Made by a program: the position numbers and the translations under genes. A stretch of 64,000 bases of DNA from Leucobacter allii (lineage in GTDB: Bacteria > Actinomycetota > Actinomycetes > Actinomycetales > Microbacteriaceae): positions 2,046,001-2,110,000 of the forward strand of contig NZ_CP095045.1 of NCBI RefSeq assembly GCF_022919155.1, read 5' to 3'. A model generated the notes under the pieces. That model worked only from the letters and a program-made list of their open reading frames with translations. It did no database searches and was not told where the DNA came from. Each line of letters opens with the position of its first letter. Position 1 is the stretch's first letter. Shown in pieces: positions 1 through 8,875 of the stretch.

Positions 1-821
1 ACATCCTCACCGCGATCTCCGTGACGGGCGTCCTCGCCGCCGGGGCCACCGTGCTCCTCATCGCGGGGCAGTTCGACCTCTCCGTGGGATCCGGCGTCGC
101 CTTCGTCGGGCTGACCCTCGCCCTGGCGGCGCCGGCACTCGGGCTCCCCGCGGCCGTGCTGCTCTCGATCGTCGTCGGTCTGCTCATCGGCGCCGTCAAC
201 GGCTTCCTCGTCACCGTCGTCGGCGTCAACGCGCTCATCACCACGCTCGGCACCATGGCGATCTTCCGCGGGCTGACGGTCTCGCTCGGCGAGGGCAGGA
301 ACATCCCGGTGACGGGGTTCGACTGGGCGATCCAGCGCCCGCTGCTCGGGATCCCGATGCCCGTGATCGTCCTCGCCGTCGTCGTCGCCGTGATCGCCGT
401 CCTCCTGCATCAGACGCGCTACGGCCGCTCCGTCTACGCGATCGGATCGAACGAGTCAGCGGCGAGACTCGTGGGCCTGCGCAACCGGGGCATCCTCTTC
501 ACCGCCTTCCTCATCTCCGGAGGCTGCATCGTCATCGGCGGGTTGATGAGCACCTCGCTGCTCGGGTCCACCTCGGGCACGAGCGGCCTCGGGCTCGAGC
601 TCGCGGCGGTGACCGCCGTCATCCTCGGCGGCACGAGCCTCAAGGGCGGGACCGGAACCGTGCTCGGTACGGTACTCGGCCTCGTGATCGTCGGGGTCAT
701 GAGCAACGGCCTCACCCTCATGAACGTCGCCTCGAGCTGGCAGAACGTGGCGAGCGGATGCCTCCTGATCCTCGCCGTCTCCTTCGACCGGCTCCGTCAG
801 CGCCTGGGGGCGCGCGCGTGA
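1..821 (+). CDS. ABC transporter permease, ribose/sugar type (5' end outside window)
   Basis: Membrane permease of the BPD_transp_2 (RbsC/XylH) family, which imports sugars or similar small polar solutes. The reading frame is open from the first base of the window, so the N-terminus is missing. The first visible segment contains the family hallmark around GQFDLSVGS, followed by strongly hydrophobic helices and the conserved loop near GSNESAARLVGLR. A late motif, GGTSLKGGTGTVLG, is also typical. Its stop codon overlaps the GTG start of the next hydrolase gene, so the two are probably co-transcribed and translationally coupled. The binding protein and ATPase should lie upstream, outside the window. 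The substrate cannot be told from this part. Confidence 0.9.
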   Translation, partial: ILTAISVTGVLAAGATVLLIAGQFDLSVGSGVAFVGLTLALAAPALGLPAAVLLSIVVGLLIGAVNGFLVTVVGVNALITTLGTMAIFRGLTVSLGEGRNIPVTGFDWAIQRPLLGIPMPVIVLAVVVAVIAVLLHQTRYGRSVYAIGSNESAARLVGLRNRGILFTAFLISGGCIVIGGLMSTSLLGSTSGTSGLGLELAAVTAVILGGTSLKGGTGTVLGTVLGLVIVGVMSNGLTLMNVASSWQNVASGCLLILAVSFDRLRQRLGARA

Positions 822-2581
822 GCGTCTCACGACCGGAACCGGCATACCGCGTCCTGCGCGACCTCGCGGTCCCACTCCGCGACGGCGCCCGCCTCGCGAC
901 CGATGTCTACCTGCCCGAGGGAGGCGGCCCCTGGCCCGTGCTTCTGGCCCGCACCCCCTACGGCAAGGGAGACGTCTTCCAGAGCCAGTTCATCCTGAGC
1001 ATGCAGTTCGCCGACGCGATCACCGAGGGATTCGCGGTCGTCATCCAGGACACCCGCGGACGCGGCGGGTCGGAAGGGTCGTTCACGCCCTTCGCCGACG
1101 AGCGCGATGACGGCTACGACACGCTCGAATGGATCGTGTCGCAGAGCTTCAGCGACGGGAACGTCGTCATGTTCGGGGCGTCGTACGTCGGCGCGACGCA
1201 GTGGGCGGCGGCCGCGAGCGGCCACCCCGCGCTCCGGGCGATCGCGCCCGTGCTCACGTCGCCGAGGTTCCGGGAGGATTGGGTGCTGCCCGGCGGAGCC
1301 TTCCACCTCGCATTCCAGTTGCAGTGGGCGTTCGAGGCGCTCGCCCCCGTCGAAGCGCAGCGGCGCGACTGGGACGGTGCGGGGGCGGGGGCCGCTGCGG
1401 CGCTCCTGCGCGAGATGCGACGGGATCCCGCCTCCGCCTTCGCACGGCGTCCGCTGCTCGACGAGACCCTGCTGACCGTCGCACCGTACTTCGGCTCGTG
1501 GCTGCGCCGCCCGGGCGAGCCGCAGGATCGATTGCCCGCGGGTCCGGCGCTCCCGGACGGTTCGACCCCCCTGCCGGCGCTGCACGTCATCGGATGGAAC
1601 GACCTCTTCGCGCACGGAGGACTCCGAGCGTTCGAGCGCGCCATCGCTCCCGGTGCGCCCGCCGCGGAGCACCAGTACCTCATCGCCGGCCCCTGGTCGC
1701 ACGGGAACATGAGCGATTGGCAGGGCGATACCTGGCACGGCTACGACTCCTCCGGTGCGGGCGCGGATGTGCAGGGTGATCAGCTCCGGCTCGCCGCAGC
1801 CGTCGTGGCCGGCGAACGTCCGGACCTCCCGCGGGTGCGCTACTTCACCAGCGGCATCAACCGATGGCGGACGAGCGAGACCTGGCCCCTCGAAGGCATC
1901 GGCACCCGCGAATTCCGGCTCCGTGCGGACGGTGCATTGCGGTCGCCTGACGCTCCTCCCGGCGCAGAGGACGTCGACGCGCGCCCCGATCCCGCCGTCG
2001 ACCGCTGGATCGCCTTCACGAGCGATCCCGAGAATCCCGTGCCGAGCGTCGGGGGCCCGTCCTTCCTGCCCGGGCTGCTGCAGGGCCGCAACTCCGGCCC
2101 GATGGATCAGCGGGAGGTCGAGTCGCGCGATGATGTGCTCCTCTTCACGTCGCAGCCTCTCCCCGCGCCGATGCAGGTCACCGGCATCGCGCGACTCGAC
2201 TTCTGGGGCGCGTGCGACCGGGAGGATTGCGACTGGAGCGTCCGGCTGTGCGATGTCGATGCCGCGGGCGTGAGTCGAGTCATCGCCGACGGTCATCTCC
2301 GCAGCAGATTCCGCGACGCGCACGAGCGCGGTCTCGAACCGGGCGTGCCCGAGCGGTTCAGCGTCGAGCTCTCTCCGACGAGTCACGTCTTCGCCTCCGG
2401 TCATCGCCTGCGGCTCCAGATCACCGGCTCGAACTTCCCCCGATACGACGTGAACCCGCATCGCATGGTGCCGATTCCGGTCGCGCGGCCGCACGACTAC
2501 GTCCGGGCGACCCAGCATGTCGTGATCGCGCCCGGCCGCGAGGCGCGCCTGCTCCTGCCCGTGCTGACCCCCGAGAGGTGA
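818..2581 (+). CDS. CocE/NonD family serine hydrolase
   Basis: Alpha/beta-hydrolase of the X-Pro dipeptidyl-peptidase (S15)/cocaine esterase family, 587 residues, hydrolysing esters or amides. The nucleophile elbow GASYVG places Ser at about residue 122. The probable acid and base follow in IGWNDLFAHGG (about 270) and GPWSHGN (about 305). The C-terminal third is the beta-rich jelly-roll domain of the family, including the conserved ending near GSNFPRYDVNP. I chose the GTG at 818, which overlaps the upstream permease stop as GTGA. An upstream in-frame ATG at 758 would lie deep inside the permease gene. No signal peptide is visible, so it should be cytosolic. Coupling to a transporter suggests it acts on the imported compound. 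Confidence 0.88.
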   Translation: MSVSRPEPAYRVLRDLAVPLRDGARLATDVYLPEGGGPWPVLLARTPYGKGDVFQSQFILSMQFADAITEGFAVVIQDTRGRGGSEGSFTPFADERDDGYDTLEWIVSQSFSDGNVVMFGASYVGATQWAAAASGHPALRAIAPVLTSPRFREDWVLPGGAFHLAFQLQWAFEALAPVEAQRRDWDGAGAGAAAALLREMRRDPASAFARRPLLDETLLTVAPYFGSWLRRPGEPQDRLPAGPALPDGSTPLPALHVIGWNDLFAHGGLRAFERAIAPGAPAAEHQYLIAGPWSHGNMSDWQGDTWHGYDSSGAGADVQGDQLRLAAAVVAGERPDLPRVRYFTSGINRWRTSETWPLEGIGTREFRLRADGALRSPDAPPGAEDVDARPDPAVDRWIAFTSDPENPVPSVGGPSFLPGLLQGRNSGPMDQREVESRDDVLLFTSQPLPAPMQVTGIARLDFWGACDREDCDWSVRLCDVDAAGVSRVIADGHLRSRFRDAHERGLEPGVPERFSVELSPTSHVFASGHRLRLQITGSNFPRYDVNPHRMVPIPVARPHDYVRATQHVVIAPGREARLLLPVLTPER

Positions 2582-2595
2582 CGATGCCCGTGCCC

Positions 2596-2638
2596 CGGGC
2601 TCGGGCTCGGGCTCAGACTCGGGCTCGGGCTCGGGCTT
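2596..2638. repeat. Hexamer tandem repeat GGGCTC
   Basis: About seven copies of a GGGCTC unit, with one copy changed to AGACTC, directly after the hydrolase stop codon. It lies in the non-coding gap between two convergent genes. Such simple repeats can change copy number by slippage, but nothing here shows a function. Confidence 0.7.
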
Positions 2639-2645
2639 CCGAACG

Positions 2646-2709
2646 CTCGCGGATGACGCGAAACGGGGCTTCCGACGCCGGCGACCCCCGTCCGCGTCAT
2701 TTCCGCGAG
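2646..2709. terminator. Imperfect long inverted repeat between convergent genes
   Basis: Arms beginning CTCGCGGATGACGCG (2646) and ending CGCGTCATTTCCGCGAG (2709) pair with a small bulge. Further pairing of ACGGGG with CCCCGT continues inside. It sits between the hydrolase ending at 2581 and the amine oxidase ending at 2761 on the other strand, where a two-way terminator would be expected. There is no U-tract, as is common in high-GC actinobacteria. Confidence 0.5.
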
Positions 2710-2760
2710 GATTCGAACGGGGCGGCGTACGACGGGCAGGAGCCGCACCCGGCACGTCGG

Positions 2761-4122
2761 CTACGGTGCGAGCAGTTCGAAGGGCAGCTCCCGCCCGAGG
2801 ATCCGCTCCGCCGCGCGATGGCCGGATCGGAGGGCGGCCGTCACGGTCGCGGGGTCCTCCGTCCAGGTCGCCTCGCCCGCGAGGTGGAGGACCCCGCCCG
2901 ATCCGGGCGCACCGCCGAGCGGCGTGGCGAGCAGGTCGTGGTCCTCGGTGCGGGAGCCCACGGTCATGAACGCGTAGGAGCCCCGGGCGAAGGGATCGTC
3001 GCGCCAGCGCGACACCCGTACCCCGCTCGGCTCGGGCACCCGGTCCCCGTAGAGCTCCCGGAGCGCGGCGAGCACCGACGCCGCGATGCGCTCGTCCGAC
3101 CAGTCCCGCGTCGCCCGCGCGCACGGCCCGGCGGCGAAGGTGAGCAGGGTGGGCACTCCGTGCAGCGGTGTGAGGTCGTACCAGGAGTGCCACCACGCCG
3201 CCGCCGGTCCCTGGCGGCGGATCGCGTAGACGCCGTCCTCCCAGAACCGCTCGGGGAAGCGCAGGAACACCTTCTCGAAGTCGTTCATCTCGAGCCCGCC
3301 GAGCGCCCCGGCCACCGGCTCGGGGAGCGGCGGCTCGAAGCGGAGCCCGTCCTCGGCCCGCAGCACGCCGACCGGCACGGTGACGACCACGCGGTCGGCG
3401 GCGAACGCGCCCCGATCGCTCGTGACGATCGCGCCGTCCTGCCCCCACTCCACGAGCGCCGCGACGTGGCCGAGCCGGATGTCGAGCCCCTCGGCGAGCC
3501 CGTGCGCGAGCGCGTCGTAGCCGTCGGGGAACACGACCTCGTCACCGTCGACCTGGTCGTCGTCGAGCCCGTGGGCGTCGAGTCGTTCGGCCGCGACCCC
3601 GTACTGCTCCTCGGCGCGGTGCCGGAGGAACTCGCGCACCCGTTCGGCGCGATCCGCATCCCACCCCTCCGCGCGCAGTCCGTCGAGCGTGCGCTCGACG
3701 GCGTCGGCATAGGAGACCGGGGAGCCCGGCGCGATCGTGGCGACGGTCCCGGCGAGGCGCTCGTCGAAGCCGTGCACGTCCGCTGCGAACCGCGCGGCGG
3801 CCTCCGGGGAGAGCCGCTCCCCCGCCGGGCCGAAGTCGGCGATCGGGCGCCCGTCGGGCTGATAGCTCCCGACGGTGAACTCGGCGCGCCGCATGCCGAA
3901 GCGCTTCGTCACGCCGGCGAGCGGGTTGTCGTCGATGCCGTGGATCCAGGACGCGCCGACGTCGGTCGTGACGCCGTCGGCGCGCTCGCTCCAGGTCCGT
4001 CCGCCGACCCGCTCGCGGGCCTCGAGCACCAGCACGCGCTGCGCGCCGGCGCCGGCCAGCAGCCGCGCAGCGGTGAGTCCGGCGACCCCCGCACCCACGA
4101 CGATCGTGTCGAACCGCTCCAT
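2761..4122 (-). CDS. Flavin-dependent amine oxidase (monoamine oxidase family)
   Basis: FAD enzyme of 453 residues in the amino_oxidase family, which oxidises primary or secondary amines to imines or aldehydes with H2O2 release. The N-terminal dinucleotide fold VVGAGVAGLTAARLL (about residues 7-21) leads into LEARERVGGRTWS. The C-terminal FAD-contacting segment reads HLAGEATWTEDPATVTAALRSG. The start at 4122 is preferred because GGGAGG lies seven bases upstream; an in-frame GTG at 4140 has no such site. Nearby on the same strand are an APC permease and a small membrane protein, and further on an aldehyde dehydrogenase, so an amine uptake and oxidation pathway is a reasonable inference. The exact amine is unknown. 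Confidence 0.88.
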   Translation of the reverse strand: MERFDTIVVGAGVAGLTAARLLAGAGAQRVLVLEARERVGGRTWSERADGVTTDVGASWIHGIDDNPLAGVTKRFGMRRAEFTVGSYQPDGRPIADFGPAGERLSPEAAARFAADVHGFDERLAGTVATIAPGSPVSYADAVERTLDGLRAEGWDADRAERVREFLRHRAEEQYGVAAERLDAHGLDDDQVDGDEVVFPDGYDALAHGLAEGLDIRLGHVAALVEWGQDGAIVTSDRGAFAADRVVVTVPVGVLRAEDGLRFEPPLPEPVAGALGGLEMNDFEKVFLRFPERFWEDGVYAIRRQGPAAAWWHSWYDLTPLHGVPTLLTFAAGPCARATRDWSDERIAASVLAALRELYGDRVPEPSGVRVSRWRDDPFARGSYAFMTVGSRTEDHDLLATPLGGAPGSGGVLHLAGEATWTEDPATVTAALRSGHRAAERILGRELPFELLAP

Positions 4123-4185
4123 CGAGACCTCCCGGTGCACCGGATCCGCGGTCGCGGGCCCGGGATCAGGATAGCGGCCGGCGGT

Positions 4186-4539
4186 TCAGGCCGCCGCGCG
4201 GTCGCGGTCCGCCGCCACCCGCGCGATCCCGATCACCGGGAGCGGCACGGTCTCGGCCTCGGCGACGGCCAGCTCGTCGAGCACCGCGCGGAGCCGCCGT
4301 TCGCGGCGCGCATGCTCCGGATGGCGTCGCAGCCACGGCGCGAGCAGCCGAGTGATCGCGGGCATCATGATGAGCGACATGAGCGGGGCGACGACCGTGA
4401 CGACGATCGCCGAGCGCGCGGGCAGTGCGATCCCGCCCCACCACGGGAGCATCGTGATCGCCCACGACGTCGCGACGTTGACCGGGTACATGCCGATCCA
4501 GATCGCGCAGACCCTCTTCCATCGCAGTCGCGTCTCCAT
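4186..4539 (-). CDS. Small membrane protein, stand-alone version of the ABM-associated transmembrane tail
   Basis: Protein of 117 residues with two clear membrane segments, roughly residues 15-35 (around IGMYPVNVATSWAITMLPWW) and 45-65, then a charged C-terminal tail. The pattern W-x-G-x-Y-P near the first helix and the arginine-rich end of the second helix resemble the membrane tail attached to some antibiotic-biosynthesis-monooxygenase proteins, but no ABM domain is present. I chose ATG 4539; an ATG 18 bases upstream is also in frame. It lies between the amine oxidase and the APC permease on the same strand. No function is known. Confidence 0.55.
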   Translation of the reverse strand: METRLRWKRVCAIWIGMYPVNVATSWAITMLPWWGGIALPARSAIVVTVVAPLMSLIMMPAITRLLAPWLRRHPEHARRERRLRAVLDELAVAEAETVPLPVIGIARVAADRDRAAA

Positions 4540-4625
4540 GCCCCCATTCCAGGGCATCGCTGTGTCGTCGGGATGACGCGGCGGTCACGCAGCGTGTCGT
4601 GCGCGTAACGGTTCGCGCACGCGTC

Positions 4626-6149
4626 TCACTCGTCGGGGACGAGCACCGGCGTGTCGCGATTGAGGCTCTCGCGCCGGAAGTAGGGCTTGGCGTTCGGGCG
4701 CAGCCACCACAGCCCCATGAGCACGAAGCCGAGCAGGATCGCGCCGACGCCGATCACGAACGCCCCGCCGATGCCGAAGATGACGGTGTAGCTGTAGTCG
4801 ACGCTGATCATGTCGATCGCGGACTGGACGAAGGCGTAGCCGAGGAGCAGGCCGCCGAGGAGCGGCAGGATGCCCCGCATCCAGAGGTTCCGGGCGGAGT
4901 CGCGGAGGGTGCCGCGGAAGTACCACACGCAGGCGAAGGAGGTGATGGCGTAGTAGAGCGCGACCGCGAGCCCCATCGAGGTCAGCGAGTCGGCGAGCAT
5001 GTCCTCGGAGAGGATCGACATGCCGACGTAGTAGACGATCGCGGCGACGCCCATCACCGTGGTGGAGAACCACGGGGTCTTGAACTTCGGATGCAGTTCG
5101 GCGAACTTCGCGGGGAGGGCCCGGTAGACGGCCATGGAGAGCGTGCCGCGCGCGGTGGGGAGGATCGTCGTCTGCGTCGAGGACGCGGCCGAGAGCATGA
5201 CGCCGAGCAGCAGGAACCAGCCCCACGGCCCGAAGAGCGCGCCGCCGAGCACCGTGAACACGTCGTCGAGGTTGGCCTCGTTGGTGAGCCCGAAGCCGCT
5301 GTCGCCGAAGCCCGCGAACATCATCACGACGATGGAGATGCCGACGTACAGGACGATGAGGACGACGATGGTCGAGAGCGCCGCCCGGCCCGGCGTCTTG
5401 CGGGGGTTCTTCGTCTCCTCGTTCAGGGCGAGGCAGGTGTCCCAGCCCCAGTAGATGAACAGCGCGAGCAGCACGGCCTCCATGAAGCCCGACCACGAGG
5501 TGAGCTGGGCGGGGTTGAACCACTGCCAGTCGAAGGCGATGGAGCCCGGGTTGCTGCCGTCGAGCGCGTGCCACAGCGCCAGCGCCCCGAAGAGCACCAT
5601 CGCCACGATCTGTATGGTCATGAGGATCATCTGCAGCCGCTCGCCGATCTGCACGCCGACGGTGCTGACGAAGGTCATGATCGCCATGAACACCACGGAG
5701 GTTGCGACGACCACGACGCGGTTGCCCGCGAACTCCTCGTTGCCGAGGAGCAGCCAGAAGTACTTGCCCGTGATCTCGCCGACGTTCGCGAGCACCATGA
5801 TGGCCGAGACGGCGACGGCCCAGCCGCCGATCCAGCCGACGACGGGCCCGAAGGCCTTCGCGCCCCACACGAAGGTGGTGCCGCAGTCCGGCATCTCGCG
5901 GTTGAGCTCCTGATAGGCGAAGGCCGCGAACACCATCGGGATGCACGCGACCACGAAGACCAGCGGCGCCTGCGCCCCGACTGCGACGATGACGTAGCCG
6001 AGCGTCGCCGCGAGCGAGTAGAGGGGCGCGGTCGACGCCAGCCCGATGATCGTCGAGCCGACGACCCCGAGCGCACCCTGGTTGAGCCCCTTGCCGACGT
6101 GGATGTGCCCCGTCTCCGTGGCGTTGCCGAGCGTGTGCTTCTGGGACAT
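4626..6149 (-). CDS. APC superfamily amino acid/amine permease
   Basis: Polytopic membrane transporter of 507 residues with about twelve hydrophobic segments, matching the amino acid-polyamine-organocation family. The first helix contains the unwound glycine-rich substrate site typical of the family, at GVVGSTIIGLASTAPLYS (about residues 28-45). Other helices include the WGAKAFGPVVGWIGGWA segment. It probably imports an amino acid or amine by proton symport. The start at 6149 is preceded by a GAAGGAGGG-like ribosome site. The neighbouring amine oxidase on the same strand and the dehydrogenase further along suggest the substrate is an amine later oxidised to an aldehyde. That link is inferred from position only. 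Confidence 0.88.
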   Translation of the reverse strand: MSQKHTLGNATETGHIHVGKGLNQGALGVVGSTIIGLASTAPLYSLAATLGYVIVAVGAQAPLVFVVACIPMVFAAFAYQELNREMPDCGTTFVWGAKAFGPVVGWIGGWAVAVSAIMVLANVGEITGKYFWLLLGNEEFAGNRVVVVATSVVFMAIMTFVSTVGVQIGERLQMILMTIQIVAMVLFGALALWHALDGSNPGSIAFDWQWFNPAQLTSWSGFMEAVLLALFIYWGWDTCLALNEETKNPRKTPGRAALSTIVVLIVLYVGISIVVMMFAGFGDSGFGLTNEANLDDVFTVLGGALFGPWGWFLLLGVMLSAASSTQTTILPTARGTLSMAVYRALPAKFAELHPKFKTPWFSTTVMGVAAIVYYVGMSILSEDMLADSLTSMGLAVALYYAITSFACVWYFRGTLRDSARNLWMRGILPLLGGLLLGYAFVQSAIDMISVDYSYTVIFGIGGAFVIGVGAILLGFVLMGLWWLRPNAKPYFRRESLNRDTPVLVPDE

Positions 6150-6277
6150 GGGCGCCCTCCTTCAGGACGATGCGGGCCCCGGTCGATGCGGCCCGGTGCG
6201 ACGGGCTCATCCTACACAGCGGCGCGGACGCGCCGATGCTGCGAGGATGGTCGGAGATCCCAGCAGAAGGAGAGCCC

Positions 6278-7219
6278 GTGATCCTGCCGAGCGCCGCCGT
6301 TCCGCTGTACCTCGCACTCGTCGGGGCCCGTCGCCCCTTCGCCACCGCCGAAGGCGCTCGCGCGCGCATCGCCGAGCGCCGTCTGCGACCGCTCGGCTAC
6401 GCGCCTCCCGAGCGGCTGCGCCGCGACGTCGCGATCTCCGCGGGGCACGAGCACGGCTGGCCCGTGTACCGGGTGACGCCGAGCCCCGTGCTCCCGAATC
6501 TCGCGCGCGCCGCGGCGGCGCTCGTCTACGTGCACGGCGGCGGCTGGGTGAACGAGATCTCGCCGCTCCACTGGCGGCTCGTCGCCCAGCTGGCCGCGGA
6601 GGCGAACCTGGAGGTCATCGTTCCGATCTACCGCCTCGTGCCGTTCGGCACGGCCATCGAGGCGCGCGACGGCGTCGCGGCGCTCGTCGAGGAGGCCCGG
6701 GCGCGCTACGACGACGTCCTCCTCGCGGGCGACTCCGCCGGCGGCCAGATCGCGCTCTCCGCCGCGCTCGCCCTGCGCGATCGGGGCATCGCGCTGCCGC
6801 TCACGACGCTCGTCTCCCCCGCGCTCGACCTCAGCTGGAGCAACCCCCGGATCCCGGAGGTGCAGCCGAGCGATCCGTGGCTCGGCGTGCCCGGCGGCGT
6901 CGTGCTCGCCGAGGCGTGGCGCGGCGAGCTGCCGCTCGACGATCCCGCCGTGAGCCCGCTCGCCGGGGAGCTCGCCGGTCTCGGCCCGCTGAGCGTGTAC
7001 AGCGGCACGCGGGACGTGCTCAATCCCGACGCCCGGCTGCTCGTCGAGCGCGCGCAGGAGGTCGGAGTCGGCGTCTCGCTCCACGAGCGGCGCGGGCAGC
7101 TGCACGTCTACCCGCTGCTGCCCACGCCCGTCGGCCGCTCCGCCCGTGCCGACATCGTCGCGGAGCTCCGGGCGGCGGTGCGCGGGGGGCGTGCCACGCC
7201 CGCGGGCGCAGACGACTGA
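6278..7219 (+). CDS. Alpha/beta hydrolase, hormone-sensitive-lipase/acetyl-esterase type
   Basis: Carboxylesterase-like protein of 313 residues. The oxyanion-hole motif HGGG is at about 86-89, the nucleophile elbow GDSAGG has Ser near 153, and the later GTRDVLNPD and QLHVYPL segments would supply the acid and histidine. The GTG at 6278 is chosen because AAGGAG lies about seven bases upstream and the family-like sequence begins there. An ATG at 6170 has no ribosome site and would add an unconserved tail. It is divergent from the APC permease and upstream of the aldehyde dehydrogenase, but a probable hairpin separates it from the latter. Confidence 0.83.
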   Translation: MILPSAAVPLYLALVGARRPFATAEGARARIAERRLRPLGYAPPERLRRDVAISAGHEHGWPVYRVTPSPVLPNLARAAAALVYVHGGGWVNEISPLHWRLVAQLAAEANLEVIVPIYRLVPFGTAIEARDGVAALVEEARARYDDVLLAGDSAGGQIALSAALALRDRGIALPLTTLVSPALDLSWSNPRIPEVQPSDPWLGVPGGVVLAEAWRGELPLDDPAVSPLAGELAGLGPLSVYSGTRDVLNPDARLLVERAQEVGVGVSLHERRGQLHVYPLLPTPVGRSARADIVAELRAAVRGGRATPAGADD

Positions 7220-7232
7220 TTCCGCAGCGATT

Positions 7233-7258
7233 GGGCGATCCGAGCTACGGATCCGCCC
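7233..7258 (+). terminator. Short hairpin after the esterase gene
   Basis: GGGCGATCCG pairs with CGGATCCGCCC around a five-base loop, with one bulged base. It begins 14 bases past the esterase stop and could terminate that transcript. No U-tract follows. Confidence 0.4.
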
Positions 7259-7373
7259 GTCTCCCCCCGGCGAACTCACATGATCCCGGAGGGCTTCCCG
7301 GTAGTGCGAAGCGATCCCGTGTGGGAGACTGGGCGTGCACAATCCCCGTTGATCACTAAGGAGTGAATCACCT

Positions 7374-8732
7374 ATGAGCACGTTCGCCGTCATCAATCCG
7401 GCCACGGGCGAGACCGTCGCCGAGTACCCCGACGCGACCGCGGAGGAGATCGAGGCGTCGCTGGCCTCGGCGCAACAGGCCTACCGGAACTGGGCCCGCA
7501 AGACGACCGTCGCCGAGCGCGCGGCGCTCGCGGCTCGCGCGGCCGAGCTCTTCGAGGAGCGCAAGGACGAGCTCGGCGCGATCATCAACCGCGAGATGGG
7601 CAAGCCCCTCGAGCAGTCGGTCGGCGAGGCCGAGTTCTCGGGCGCCATCACCGCGGCCTTCGCCCAGAACGCCGAGAAGTGGCTCGCGGACGAGGAGCTC
7701 GAGGTCGAGGACGGCCTGAAGTCGTTCTTCCGCTTCCAGGGCACCGGCGTGATCCTCGGCATCATGCCGTGGAACTACCCCTACTACCAGGTCGCCCGCT
7801 TCGCGGTGCCGAACCTCATCCTCGGCAACACCATCATCCTCAAGCACGCCGCGCAGTGCCCCGAGTCGGCGCTCGCGCTCGAGCAGCTCTTCAAGGACGC
7901 CGGCTTCCCCGAGGGCGCCTACGTGAACGTGTTCGCCACGCACGAGCAGATCGCGGGCATCATCGCCGACGACCGCATCCAGGGCGTCTCCCTCACGGGC
8001 TCCGAGCGCGCCGGCGCCATCGTCGCCGAGCAGGCCGGGCGCGCCCTGAAGAAGTGCGTGCTCGAGCTGGGCGGCTCCGACGTCTTCCTCGTGCTCGACA
8101 CCGACGATCTCGACCACGCGGTCGAGCACGCCGTCGGCGGGCGCATGGAGAACACCGGACAGGCCTGCAACGGCTCCAAGCGCATCGTCGTGATGGACAC
8201 CTACTTCGACGAGTTCTCCGAGAAGTTCAAGGCCGCGATCGCCGGCCAGTCCTACGAGTCCGGCGATTTCGGGCCGCTCTCCTCCGCCGCGGCGACGAAG
8301 ACCCTCACCGCCCAGGTGCAGGGCGCGCTCGATCAGGGCGCCGAGGTGCTCGTGGGCGACAACTCCCCCGAGGGCAACCTCTACACGCCGTCGGTCATCA
8401 CGAACATCACCCCGGCGATGGACGTGTACAGCCAGGAGCTCTTCGGGCCAGTCGCGCAGCTCTACAAGGTGTCGAGCGATCAGGAGGCGATCGACCTCGC
8501 CAACTCCTCGCCCTACGGCCTCGGCTCCGTCGTCATCTGCGACGACCTCGAGCGCGCCGAGCAGGTCGGCAACCAGCTCGACGTGGGCATGGTGTTCATC
8601 GGCGCCTCCGGCCTCGAGGGCGCGGACGTGCCCTTCGGCGGCGTGAAGAAGTCGGGCTACGGCCGTGAGCTCGGCAAGGTCGGCATGCTCGAGTTCGCCA
8701 ACAAGAAGCTCTTCCGCTTCGCCGCGAAGTAG
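7374..8732 (+). CDS. NAD(P)-dependent succinate-semialdehyde-type aldehyde dehydrogenase
   Basis: Aldehyde dehydrogenase superfamily enzyme of 452 residues, oxidising an aldehyde to its acid. Visible landmarks are MPWNYPYYQ (about 131-139), the cofactor-binding LKHAAQ (Lys about 157), LTGSERAG (208-214), the general base in ELGGSD (Glu about 231) and the nucleophile in NTGQACNGSKR (Cys about 265). The C-terminus has the family segment PFGGVKKSGYGRELG. Length and motif forms match the succinate-semialdehyde dehydrogenase branch, but the true substrate is not certain. A good AAGGAG site precedes the ATG. A perfect 21-bp hairpin follows the stop, so it appears to be a single-gene unit. Confidence 0.88.
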   Translation: MSTFAVINPATGETVAEYPDATAEEIEASLASAQQAYRNWARKTTVAERAALAARAAELFEERKDELGAIINREMGKPLEQSVGEAEFSGAITAAFAQNAEKWLADEELEVEDGLKSFFRFQGTGVILGIMPWNYPYYQVARFAVPNLILGNTIILKHAAQCPESALALEQLFKDAGFPEGAYVNVFATHEQIAGIIADDRIQGVSLTGSERAGAIVAEQAGRALKKCVLELGGSDVFLVLDTDDLDHAVEHAVGGRMENTGQACNGSKRIVVMDTYFDEFSEKFKAAIAGQSYESGDFGPLSSAAATKTLTAQVQGALDQGAEVLVGDNSPEGNLYTPSVITNITPAMDVYSQELFGPVAQLYKVSSDQEAIDLANSSPYGLGSVVICDDLERAEQVGNQLDVGMVFIGASGLEGADVPFGGVKKSGYGRELGKVGMLEFANKKLFRFAAK

Positions 8733-8737
8733 CGCGC

Positions 8738-8784
8738 ACGACGGCGGGGCCGGGATCCTGGGCGGATCCCGGCCCCGCCGTCGT
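8738..8784 (+). terminator. Perfect 21-bp stem terminator
   Basis: Bases 8738-8758 and 8764-8784 are exact reverse complements around a five-base loop (TGGGC). It begins six bases after the aldehyde dehydrogenase stop. The very strong GC stem without a U-tract is usual for actinobacterial terminators. It would also insulate the CoA-transferase gene ending at 8876 on the other strand. Confidence 0.8.
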
Positions 8785-8875
8785 TCCCGCTCCCGCACCG
8801 TCGTGTCCCCGATCGCGAGCGGTTGCGCGCCGGCGCCCCCTCCTCCGACGCGCGACCGCCCCTCGGGCCGCCCCG

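Noticed and set aside
2640..2760. Possible tRNA on the minus strand because of a GTTCGAATC-like string
   Set aside because: The five-base stems around the T-loop-like sequence do not pair and no acceptor or anticodon arm can be drawn. The string is part of an imperfect hairpin.
827..3448. Very long open frame on the minus strand across the first CocE hydrolase
   Set aside because: Its translation is rich in Arg, Gly, Pro and Ala with no domain. It runs opposite a well-conserved hydrolase. Long antisense frames are expected at this GC content.
2212..4608. Long plus-strand frame antisense to the amine oxidase
   Set aside because: It has no recognisable domain, its composition mirrors the opposite strand, and the minus-strand gene has clear FAD motifs and a ribosome site.
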